Source: Lepisosteus oculatus
Taxonomy: Eukaryota; Chordata; Actinopteri; Semionotiformes; Lepisosteidae
NCBI RefSeq assembly: GCF_040954835.1
Contig: NC_090696.1
Coordinates: forward strand, 78,429,722 to 78,493,721
Reading direction: 5' to 3'
DNA: 64,000 nucleotides
This document shows positions 40,790 to 64,000 of the stretch, piece after piece (positions within the stretch are counted from its first letter, which is position 1; every line of letters starts with the position of its first letter). Both the position numbers and the translations under genes were made by a program. The notes under the pieces are model-generated. The model did not search any database. It had not been told where the DNA came from and worked only from the letters and a program-made list of their open reading frames with translations.

Positions 40790-42330
40790 CAGGCTTAAAA
40801 TTATGCAGGCCTCCTCGGAAGGGAGAAAGTGATAAAAGCCAGACACACTAATCAGATCCAATTAATTAATCATAAGTTTCAAAAAGTGTTTACAAATGTC
40901 ATTTAATAGAGAAAGACCGACAAATCTGCTAGTTTTTACTGGCAAATGGGTAGTTGGCAGCTCGATTTGCAGTTTTCTGTTTGCAGAGGAGCTGCTTAAG
41001 GGCCGTGTTAAAAAACCCAGGAGAGCAAAACTAGGAAAAAGCAGCAGCACCAGTAACACTCGCATGAATGTGACTAAAAGCCATTCAACAGTGCTTTTTA
41101 TCATGGAGCAGTTGCCCAAAACTCTTATTGAGATTAGATTTGCATCAAATTGACTTCAGGGCGTTCTGAATTACTTTTATAAACTCTCCTCTGCATAGCA
41201 ATGTCTTTTCAACACTTTGCAATACAAACGTCATCGTCTTGGCAATACCCGACTACTTTAAATAGGCAAAGAAAAAAGGCAGAATGTTTTAAAGGTACCT
41301 ATGAAAAGGGTTAAAACGTGAAAAATAAAATGAAAAATTATCCCTGAAACTTGAGACAACTGATTCAAGCAGTCACCAACACAATAGACGGATCACCAAG
41401 CAAGAGGAAAGCAGATTTATACAGCCGTAAAAAGGTTTACTGCAGCACATGTGGGCTTTAACATGATTGGTTTCTTCCGCCCTCAAGAGATTTAAAAAAA
41501 AGCCCCAGAAGTAATTTTCAGTTTTGAGGGCTTTAATTAAGCCACAGAGCAGCAATGCATCTTTAAATAATTTAAAATATGATAAGTATATAAAAGCTTA
41601 ATGAGTCTATAAAAGTGCGGCAGGGAAGTGGGTGGTCTGCACCAGTGGCGGCGCTCTCTTCCCCTCTGTCCGGCGGACGCCGATCCCTTCTCGGCGAAGG
41701 ACGCAGGAGTATACGCGCTGCACATTGCTTCATTTTTCACTTGAGTGGTCTTCTTTAGACCCTTTCAACTGCCCACTTTATATCGGCTTCATTACACCAC
41801 CGATCCATTTGTAATGTAAATTCCAAAACTCAGGAAAGTTTTTCTTTCTCCCTTGTCTGCAAAAGAATACCAAGAGGCATTCAAAACGTATTAACACAAA
41901 ATCAATGGCAACAGTAAAAGCAAAATCTCCTTAGCAACATAATCTTGATTGCAAAAAGGGGATCTGAGACCATTTAGGAGAACAGCAGCCCACATGGAGA
42001 AGGCATTTGTCTGGAAGAATTGAACACAATGGCCAGCAGACAGACAGCGACAAAATTTAAAATTAACTCACAAGGAACTGTTACTTTTTTCACATGCGGA
42101 CAATTGGCTACATTAAAACGATCGTGTGCTTTTTTTCCAAGCCACATTATACCTCAAACTCTTTTTAACTTGTGCCTGAGCGAGACGCCTGAATGGTGGC
42201 TGTCCCTCAGACGTTTTGGGAACCGAGGCCTATCAAAGCTCAGCTTTCACTGCAACAAAATAATATGCATGCCTCCTTTTACCCGTCTCCAAACAATGTT
42301 TCTTTTTGATGAGCATGTAATCCTGCATTA
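40790..42330. other. Repeat-free AT-rich block downstream of CHIC2, possible enhancers
   Basis: No gene or mobile element is seen. The sequence has many homeodomain-type cores (AATTAATTAATCAT at 40860-40873) and few repeats. Conservation is not testable here. A small CpG cluster lies at about 41645-41715. Confidence 0.2.
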
Positions 42331-42779
42331 AGAAAATGGAATGGCACATGGGTTTAAACAGATTCCTAAAGAGGTCAGAGGAGAAAACGCTTCTCCCGAG
42401 CGACATAATACTTCACACAAGTGCCTTTAATCCTTTCTCCTAACCTTGATTTAATTTTAAGCATTAACCATTGTTTAAAAGACACAATGAAAAACAGATT
42501 TTGGTGAAAATGAAATCTAGAGTAATTTAGGATTTATTCTGTAATACCTCATTAAATAAAGATACAATACATCAGCAAGTTTAAAATGAACTCAAATATC
42601 TACTCCCAGCATCTGAAAACTCCTAATACAGGTATCTAAGCAGCAAACTCAATTCAATTCACTGGTTTCTCTAGCTTAACCTTAAAAGTAATTTCAAAAA
42701 GCAAAATTTACCAACTTTTTTCAAGACACCTGTGTTTTTTATTTAATCAGGAAACTAAAGAGTTATTTTCTTTCCAAAT

Positions 42780-44856
42780 GTTTTATTACTGGCAATACTG
42801 TTCATACAATGTCATAAATAATTTTAAAGAAAACAACACTGCATTTAACACTTGGGCCAGGTCCCTTAGTAAATTACGGAAAAAAACCATACACACATTT
42901 ATTACAGTACAGTAATGCATTTAAAAATTATCCATGATTTCCAGTATGATTTGTATCATGCATGACAGGAAAACTATACAGAAGTAAAGTCTGTACTATT
43001 TGACCTACTTTAACAGTTACCTAAGGTTTGCATTGCCCAGTTTTCATAGAAGATAAGCCAAGCAATGTACCTAGTTAAAAAGTGGTATTAAAACCTATTA
43101 GCACTGCAAAGTCATTAGATAAACTAATATGCAGGTAATGAGTTAAAGGCCTTTGAAAAGTGAGTACAGCTTTGGTAAACACTTGACAATTGCTTCCAAA
43201 AAAAAAAAACATGTATTGCTATATTAGTTTTCTATTACAAATTGACAAGATTCCTGAACTCTTAGGAAATGACTGAGCCAGCTGGAAAGAACAAGAAGGG
43301 TGCTTTAACAGTGCTCAGGCTACACCTTACAACAAACTATAACACAAATGAAGCCCTTTTTTACATCTCAGATATATCAGAGCTTACTTCTTTATATCAC
43401 TCCCTCAGATTCACAAGCCACTAGAGGCAGGCTTGTAGAACACAGGCAAGCAAAGTCAGTGACATTAAAGAAGCAAGAAACATTTTAATGGCACATTACA
43501 ACAAGCAGATTCAGTAAAGCACATTCAAATACATCTCTTCAGGGTTTATCGTTCTGTTACTTTTTTCATAATTTAAGTCTGCATTTTCATGGTGTAAAAA
43601 AAAAAAGTTTATTTAAAAAAATTTGCAATAAAGTAAGATTTAAAGCTATTACATGTAAGAATAACCAAAACATGAACTCCTTGTAGAAACTACATACAGT
43701 ACAAAATATGCAATAGACAGGTCCCTATGGCTGTGATGCATATAACCAGCATCTAGCACAACTGATACAGTGTTTAAACAAAACATAAAAAAATAAGATA
43801 CTGGCCTGACCCAAGCTTAAAAAAAGGCATAACCAAAATACATATTCCACCAAACCAAAGGGGTGAAAAAAAACTAATTACAAATGGAACATAAAATAAA
43901 TGAAATACTACACAATTCTGCCCCTTTCTTGTAACCTGAAGGAAAGTGTGCCTTCAAAAGCTACACCTCACATTCATTTAGCACTGTCACTTGCCATCAC
44001 GAGCAGACAGTGCTGGTGAACATCTCATGCGTTGACCTCTTGGGTGTGATGACTGGTCAAAGTGCAGTCCATGTCACGACAATTACAAAACCAGAGTAAA
44101 CAGCTTTTTCACCCCTCTTGAACAGAAAAAAGTAAACAAGGCAAACAATCAGAAAGGCCATGAGACATGGCAATGATTTGGAAAACAAAAGTCCATTGAA
44201 AACTGCAACACTAGTGCATTTTTATGGTCCTGAGCCTCAGAAATGGTCAGACACTTGCAAAACCATTTGCTGGTTTTGCTTCTATATAAAAATTAATAAC
44301 ATTTCTAAGTACAGTAAGGTAGATTGTTTGCAGAACCAGCTGACTTTTTCATTATAAACTAATAAAAGTGAATCTGTCGAAGCTAAGAACAGCTAATAGA
44401 GATAAGGAAAAAAATCATACACCTGGATTATTTAACAGCAACAGGAGACACTCCATAAGATAGAAAATTACAATACGATGCCTTCTCAGTTCCTTTTGTT
44501 TTTAATATAAAGTTCAAAAAATCTGCAATACATGTACAGGCTTTCTGGTGACCACAAACAGGAGAGGTTTTCCTTTTCAGTGACGGTCCTCAGCTTCGGC
44601 AATCACAGATATAAAGCAAGAAGGATCACTGGGATGAAATGTGAGGATTAAACAGTATCCATGGTTTGGAATAATGGGGAGAAGTGTCGAACATCTGCAA
44701 TGAAAGAAGAAGCAGAAAAAGAAAGAGAGGGGGAGGGGCAGCGAGAAAACCACAAGGTTCTGTCGGACCATTTCAAAATCACAACCAGGACAGTACCAAG
44801 CAAGGCACCATTGGAAGGAAAACACACTGAAACAAGTCTCTGAGTCACACTGAGGG
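42780..44856 (-). other. CHIC2: Probable CHIC2 3'UTR
   Basis: The AT-rich sequence downstream of the CHIC2 stop carries no coding signal. Possible poly(A) hexamers (AATAAA on the minus strand, seen as tttatt on the plus strand) lie near 43607, 42896, 42781, 42737 and 42534. About 2 kb would fit the long 3'UTR known for CHIC2. The far end is a guess, because no hexamer is clearly favoured. Confidence 0.4.
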
Positions 44857-57678
<12,822 letters not shown>

Positions 57679-57856
57679 CATCGCCCGCTCGCCTGGGCCC
57701 CCCCGGCGCTGCGCTGGCCCGAGAGAAGCGCACACGGTGGCAGAGCGACCCCCCGATACCAGCAGCCCCCCGAGAAACTGACACCCCGAACAAACTACCC
57801 GGCGAGCGGCGAAGGCGCAGCCTCACAGCTCGAGAGCAAAACAACAACATCCGCCG

Positions 57857-57866
57857 CCTCGCGAGA
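57857..57866. promoter_or_regulatory. TCTCGCGAGA-like core promoter element
   Basis: CCTCGCGAGA matches the palindromic TCTCGCGAGA promoter motif at 9 of 10 positions. That motif is common in TATA-less CpG-island promoters. Its placement just upstream of CHIC2 exon 1 supports a role, but this is inferred from the motif alone. Confidence 0.35.
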
Positions 57867-58929
57867 GGTTGCGTCACGCGGCGCGAGAGCGGAGCGGAGC
57901 TCGCGGGAGGAGTGCGCAGGTGCCGGGGTCACGCGCTCAGCGCTGCGCGGCTCCGCTTGCAGACTGAAGCGCACACACGCTCACGGGGTGACCTGAGACC
58001 GTGGACGACGCACGCCTTGGCGTGGGGGCCGGCCAGTCCTGCACTCGGCAAGACTGCCCCCCTCTCACCTGCGGCATCCAGAGCAGGGGGTCGTGGGCAG
58101 GAGGGTGTTTCTGCGTGGGGGTGTCTGGAGTCTAAGAAAGCCGCCCACTTCAGCAATTCAGGAAGATCACAAGCACCAGAGGGAACAAGATCAGTCACCA
58201 CAGTCATGCCCCTCTACAGCACACTAAGCGAGAAACCTCGAGTCCCACTCAGACTGATGAAGCTTCGTGTTTACCTTTATATAGGTCGTGTTAACGTCGT
58301 TGCGAGGCTCTGATCTCTTTAAGCACTCGTCACCAATTAAATCATCCGTCTGTTCATCTTCAGTCCAATTACACACGTGGGAGTTGCAGCGCAAATATCT
58401 ACATTTTTTATTGATTTTTACTAATGATTTAGAAATATAAAAAAATACTAAAGCAAATCATCACAAAATAAGGGAAACATGATGGTCAAATAAATTTTGT
58501 ACATAAACATCAATGCAATATATATCATATATACAGGGAGGTCTATGGCTCACAAGAGCTCCCAGCAGAAACGTATGTTTCCTGCATAATCGGGTGTAAA
58601 AATCACCAAGAACAGAGGTAGCTCATTTTTTTATAAGAATACGACACTCACGCCTGGAAACCAAAACACCAGAATTTGTTTTATATTTTATTCTCACAGT
58701 CTGCTCTGAGTTGCTCTCAGGTCTTCATGCATGTCCTGGGGCTGTGCCTCTGCGTCCCGTCACCCGGTGCTGCTGGTGCTGCTGCAGCTGCCCTCCTGGG
58801 GGGCAGCAGTGAAGGGGCCACCGGTCCCCCCCTCTCGGACCCAGGTCCGTCTTTCCGAGGAACAGAGCTCTGGTGCTTGACCTGGAGGGCAGACGTGCCC
58901 AGAGTTGGGTCCCAAACCGCCAAGTTACT

Positions 58930-59176
58930 TCATTTAACAGGTGCATCTTTAGAGACCGGCGATTTAATGATGATGTACAAGAGCTGCTGGACTACTGGTG
59001 AAACAGCGGTGATGTCTCGGTGAGTGATCACGCCCTTCCTCTTTCCCCTGAACACTCGAGAATACTGCAGCCCCCAAGGGGGTGATGTCTCTGAGCTGCC
59101 GTGCAGCACAGGCATAGTAGCAGCCATACACATTGGACAGCATACTCTCATCACAACGCCCTCCGGCTCACGTGAA
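58930..59176 (-). other. Candidate terminal coding exon, unrecognised protein, between CHIC2 and the right edge
   Basis: On the minus strand a good acceptor (CTTTCTGCTGTATCCCAG) precedes 81 open codons and a TGA at 58930-58932. Codon usage looks coding-like, with many G-starting codons. The peptide contains a CCPMC motif, then SPPWGLQYSRVFRGKRKG and a C-terminal hydrophobic/basic stretch. I do not recognise the family. The exon starts one base into a codon, which fits the phase-2 donor at 62629. It could instead be a decayed gene copy. Confidence 0.33.
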
Positions 59177-62100
59177 CTGGGATACAGCAGAAAGTATTCC
59201 AGGCATGTAATAAATAGGAGAGAAGGAGGACTGTAATGTGACATGAATACATAAACCTGTTTAGCAAAACCAGAGCCCTCTGTTATGTCGTACTGCCATA
59301 CACAGACAAGGAGCTCAGCTTTAATGTATTAATTAGTGATAAAAGCAAAATACTGAATTCATAAATCTGTGTGAATAAGTTTTATACCATGATCAGCTAT
59401 ACAACAACATTGTGCTTCAACACAATTGTTTGTCATCTGAAGAAATATAAATGATTAGGACCACTTTGTACAATAAAACAAAACCATAAACTACATTCTA
59501 TATCCCAAAATTACTGTTTGTTATATGTGGAATTTGCCAGTGGTGGAAGAGATGGAATGGAATGTACTGCACCTTTGTGTTTTACAGAGGGTGAAGAGGC
59601 TCGCTAGTCTGCCTAGCTAGTATAATGCCTTCAAATCCCACAGGCATGTGATGCTTGTATACATACACACGTTTAAATGTTAAATTAACAGTTAAAATGT
59701 CTGGAAGTACCACATATACGGTCTTAAGAGAAATTTTGAAAGGGGTTTCCTTTTTGTTCAGTTCTTGATAGGTACATGTTCATAAATTTGTAATTAAGAA
59801 CATAAGAAACATCATACAGACTTCTGGCTGTCATTTCTAACTAGATTCCATCCTGAAATTTCACTGAATGATCCTCGGGGATCAGTTCAACACCTTGGAA
59901 TGGACCAGCACACAAAGAAATATTTCTTCAATGCAGAAGGTCTGTGCAACAGTTTCTTAATGACGTCCCTCTGGCACACAGGAAGGAAGAAGGCAGGTCA
60001 GAGGGGGGCTCCCAGGGAGAGGTGTGGCACCTGAGTCTGGCCTCCTGGGGAGCAGAGCCAGGGGGACAGATTCCTGCAGCCAAGGCACTGACTCTGGAGC
60101 ATCGGGAATAAGGAACCACAATGCAGTGTCACCGAGAGTGTGTCTGCATTATCTTCCCATTGAAATTAAGACAGATTTTCAGCACTTCGGATCAGTAAGT
60201 CAAGCAAGGAAATTGGTCTAAGGGCTGTTGTATTCTTCCCCGTTACTCACTCTCATTTACTAATAAATGTTTGCTTAGTCTTATGGAAACATATAACTGG
60301 GTATTTGGAAAGAGCTTTAATAAGTAATTTGTGCTTGGATCGCCGTAAGACAGTGACTATCCATCTTGCCTAATGAAGCAAACTTTTGGGGAGCTTTTGA
60401 GGGTCACACCATCAAGTCGATTGATACTTCTTTCTGACTTCTGCCTTTTCATAATTGAACTACAAATTCAAAACACATTTGCACAGTGAATACCTCTTTC
60501 TAGAAACACTGGAGTCCAGCTTTTCAACTAAACCCTTCTAATCCTCTGCAGATAGATTCCCATTAGCCTTTGTTTCAGTCACTTTCCAATTCGAACAATG
60601 GGGACTATTCAGTTGCTTTGTTCATATTAAATTATTTGTCATACTTTCCTACTGAATTTGTCTGATTTTCATTCGCATGTGGAAACTGCTTTATTGTAAT
60701 GCCAATAAAATTACGTTTTATTAATATCTTGGTAACAAGAATCCGTTTCACAATGGAATAATTTTAGTGTTGCTCAACATACATGTACATGAAAGTTAAT
60801 GTATAATTTCAGTACTTTATTTTTGTGCAGCTGTCACAGGATAGGATATAGTTTACTATAGGATATGGTTTTATTAGATATATTTTCACCTGTTTCAGTG
60901 ACATTGTTGTAAACATGAAATCATTTCCATTTGTTTGGTTAGAAATCCTGATTTCCAACATTGTACAATTTAAGAAGCTCAGGATGCTATAGGTATAATA
61001 ACTTGAACTTGAACTTTATTGCCATATGTAACAATGGAACAATGGAAATAGTACCATTAGTATAATAGTATAATATATAGTATTAGTATAGTATAATAGA
61101 TACAACTCAGAAGAATTTTTAAAGACCGATGTGTCCCTGGGTAGGCATATACAGTACTTAGCTTTTTTTTGTGAAAATATAAGATTACTGCAAACTGTGT
61201 GACTCTACACTGCTATGAAATAAACATGACTGTACTGTATGTGCTTGCTCTCGTCTACAGCACTACATGAGTGGTTTAAAAAAAGATGAAAAGGCCAAGA
61301 CTAACCGACCAAGTTCCCTCTGGAACTGCAGGGTCTGTAAGGGTTTATAGAGCTAAAAACTACTGCTGGTCACCTTAAGAGTGATCTGCGTCACCCCCTG
61401 ATGGTGTGGCCATCCTGTAAGTAAAGCTTTAGCCTTTTAGATTCAAAGTATTTTCATACATATTGAAATCATATCTGTTAGGAATTCCCCTTCTCCATGT
61501 TTTATTCTATTTCCATCCATCTATCCATTTTTTAACCACTTCAACCAATACAGAGTCACAGGGCCACTGGAGCCTTCCCTGGCAAGCAAGAAGCACAAGG
61601 CGGGATACACTCTGGATGGGACGCCAGTCCATTGCTGGCCAAATGACCAATATAATTTTCTCAAAGTGTTTTCTGAGCTCTGCCAGCTGGTGAATAAAGT
61701 TCCCAAAAGCCTAGAAAGGATGTACATCAGGGCCCAATCCCAATTCTCTGGAGGTGAGAGACAAAAATGTAGCAAGAACATCACTTTCCACAGTATCACA
61801 ACCCGGAAGCCAAATACAGTGAAATCTTGGCCAGATTTACTATCACTTCTATGATATGGGTTTGTCAAGATAGTTTGCCTTTCCTGGCCAATTGCAGTTT
61901 GTTGGTACCTTGGACACTTGTTATTCAAATTTTAAAAAGTGGTAAAGAAAATTCAGTTAAAAAGCTTTGGATACACTTTTGTGTTTCCTTATAAGAGCAT
62001 GTTAATACCATCTGAAAATAAGGATCTCTTGAAAAGGCTTCATCTCTCTCCTAATGAAGGAGAACCATCAGCAAAAACATGAGCACATGCAGAATAAGTC

Positions 62101-62590
62101 CATTCAAATAATAGATTCTGGAAAGAAGTGACCAACACACTCAGCTGAAAGTTTTACAAGGTAAACAACCTGAATGAAACGATCTTGAACTCTGAAGTCA
62201 AGTTCTCAAAACCTGTTATAACATTTAACATTCTGGAAAATATAGTGTATGTTTGTCTTGTTTTTTATGAAAAAAATGAAATAATGTATTGATAATGTAG
62301 ATTAAACAAGTTTAGTCCACTGCATAAATTGTGACACAAACTTTGTTTTCATTGATGCTATAAAGCGAATTTATTTTCTCAGAACAAGGAAAACAGAGTG
62401 GGCATTACAGCTGGTATTCTGTTTAAAGAGATAATTGTTCCTGAAATGTCACTCCTGTGGTATTATGTTGTCCCCTGGATCATTGTTCATTTCTGTTACC
62501 ATTGAAGACTATTTTGAAGACCCGAGTGTTTCTTTTCAGTTTTTGGTATTCATGATCAGTTGCCTAGTAACTAATAAAAGAGAAATCACG
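59177..62590. other. Intergenic (or intron of the candidate minus-strand ORF), no supported gene
   Basis: AT-rich, with repeat fragments at about 59790-59815 ('taagaacataagaaac'), 61005-61100 and 61504-61640. Nothing else is recognisable. Confidence 0.35.
61504..61640. repeat. Fragment of a common fish interspersed repeat
   Basis: Contains 'ccatccatctatccatttttt', 'gagtcacagggccactggagcc' and 'ggatgggacgccagtccattg', the successive landmarks of a repeat widely dispersed in fish (from memory). The sequence is noncoding. Confidence 0.5.
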
Positions 62591-62599
62591 CGACTATAT

Positions 62600-63950
62600 T
62601 AGCCAAGATGTTCCACGGGTTGACTTACCACAATGCAACTTTGAAAAAGGCGTCCATACAGCTTAATGATGGTCTTTCAACAAGATATTAATGGATTTCT
62701 TCACGGTATCGCCAACATTGAGAATAAATAGGTATCACAACGATTGCAAAATGCTGAAATATGCCCACGGTAGCTTAGTCCGGCTACGCATCACGGTAGC
62801 TGAGGTCTTCGCGCTTGTAACACTCGAGTGTGTTGCTGTGTGCGGCTACTGCCAAGTGCTAGACGGCAATATTTATAAATGTGATCAATCAAGCAGTGTT
62901 TTTCTCATATCTAAATGTAATTTCAAGGCCTCACTGTGTTAATCTGACCGCTTTTTAGAGTTATAATTGAAATGTTACTAATGCCTAGACCAGCATCAGT
63001 AGGTGTGTACCTGCTCGTTAAAAAGACATTCTCCCTAGTATCCCACTTTTACGTGAAATACAGCATCTAGATATCGGCTGATGTCTATTAAATATGTTTT
63101 AACCTTTTAAAAAACGAAAATAATATACCGGTACATATTATTAGCGCAAAACCCAACATAAATAATTTAAAAAACATTTCCATGTTTTTTTTTAACTTCA
63201 CGTTTGGACTGAAGCAGAAAGAACTCGCATCGATCTTCCGGAATCCTTCTCAGTTCTGGACTTCTCAAGAGGGCGGTTTTGTAACATTCTCGTTTGTTTC
63301 ACTGCTTTTAACTGAGGCGGACAAAGCAAAGGCTTGTCGCCCCGAGCAGAATAAAAGGAATCAAAGGATTTTCCCTTAAATGGACTAATTTTCTCCTTGA
63401 ATTATGAAAGTAATGACAAGGTAACAGCCTGTGCTCTCTACCCGACTGCTTAATACCTTCTAAATCCTTCCACGTGGCTCGACTAGTCGTAGCAATTAGA
63501 CCTCATTATAGGCTCATAAAGGATCTCATTTGTGGGATTACTTAATAGACAATGAAATTTTATCGTGCAGAATTATGGAGAAATAGTATTGGATCTAGGA
63601 CGGTGCGGCGTGGGCGCGCGCCTTACATCATTCCGCCTGGTTTAGGGCATCTTCGGTTTTGAAACCACTTTTCAGTTCCCTAATAACCCCGTGCTTCCCG
63701 TGTTACAGCACCGCGTTCACTCTATTACTCCAATTACAAATCCAGTGACAGACGAGTTTGTTTTTCTCCAATTTATCCAAGTTTAAAATCATATTCCATG
63801 GTCTTTTTAACAGTATTCGGCAACATCCTTAGAATTTTCAATTAACAATTTACGGGTGATCCACCGGTAGGTTTAATCAACTTATAGAAGCGTCCCGCAG
63901 CGTGAAAGAAGAAAGTGATAGCCAACCTGCGATTATCATTGTGCACTTTC
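62600..63950. promoter_or_regulatory. AT-rich block without CpG depletion at the right edge
   Basis: By eye I count nearly 60 CpGs in about 1.35 kb at about 40% GC, near the undepleted expectation. It includes a dense cluster at about 63600-63622 (GGCGTGGGCGCGCGCC). There is no ORF of note. It could be the upstream regulatory region of the next gene to the right (GSX2 by synteny), or the promoter of the candidate minus-strand ORF starting at 62657. Confidence 0.45.
62629..62657 (-). other. Candidate first coding exon (MDAFFKVAL) paired with 58930-59176
   Basis: On the minus strand, ATG at 62657-62655 opens nine codons and runs into a strong donor (TTGTG|GTAAGTC) in phase 2. An in-frame TAA lies 11 codons upstream, so this ATG would be the start. 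Joining it to the exon ending at 59176 gives a 91-residue ORF. It sits at the edge of a block that is not CpG-depleted and could serve as its promoter. The exon is very short, so the evidence is thin. Confidence 0.25.
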
Positions 63951-64000
63951 AAAATGTATAGCTGTGATTTTGTAGCGTATATAGATGTGCAGTTTAGATT

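Noticed and set aside
1..42000. Search for LNX1 RING or PDZ exons
   Set aside because: No recognisable LNX1 peptide on either strand.
58700..59019. Plus-strand open segment of 106 codons with acceptor and GTGAGT donor
   Set aside because: Overlaps the minus-strand candidate exon. The Ala/Gly/Ser-rich peptide is less coding-like, and its phase does not fit the 53968 donor.
60000..64000. Search for a GSX2 homeobox or other homeodomain exon
   Set aside because: No homeodomain-like frame was found; GSX2, if linked, lies beyond the right edge.

Overview
The window is vertebrate nuclear DNA, most likely from a ray-finned fish. It has large introns, AT-rich intergenic sequence, a CpG-island promoter, a 5S-rRNA-derived SINE, decayed non-LTR (LINE) sequence and small fold-back elements. 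The SINE ends in a GCGCTATATAA-type tail of the kind known from fish genomes. A non-teleost ray-finned fish (gar- or bowfin-like) would fit, but that is an impression, not a test.

The one gene identified with confidence is CHIC2 (cysteine-rich hydrophobic domain 2) on the minus strand, with start codon at 57678 and stop at 44857. All six coding exons were found by reading the splice sites. They join in phase into a complete 165-residue protein, the same length as the mammalian protein. A CpG island at about 57.2-58.1 kb covers exon 1 and the promoter. The 3'UTR probably runs down to about 42.8 kb. In other vertebrates CHIC2 lies beside GSX2, PDGFRA and KIT, with LNX1 on the other side. The right end (58-64 kb) is therefore expected to face GSX2 and the left side (0-42 kb) to face LNX1, but no homeobox, LNX1 or kinase exon was found in the window.

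The rest is mainly intergenic or intronic. The left 42 kb holds a MITE-like fold-back element (2.8 kb), a CpG-rich islet (4.3 kb), the SINE (14.6-15.2 kb), a near-perfect 48-bp inverted repeat (19.2 kb), an AT-rich block that is not CpG-depleted (22.4-23.3 kb), a 5 x 32-bp minisatellite (34.1 kb) and a dead LINE reverse transcriptase (38.0-38.9 kb). A second block that is not CpG-depleted sits at 62.6-63.95 kb.

Three candidate transcription units were assembled by eye from splice-like sites with consistent reading phase: a plus-strand chain at 4.98-18.95 kb, a two-exon plus-strand ORF of 65 codons nested antisense in CHIC2 intron 1, and a two-exon minus-strand ORF of 91 codons at 58.9-62.7 kb. 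None matches a family I recognise. All are hypotheses, because chaining exons by eye over tens of kilobases gives false positives.
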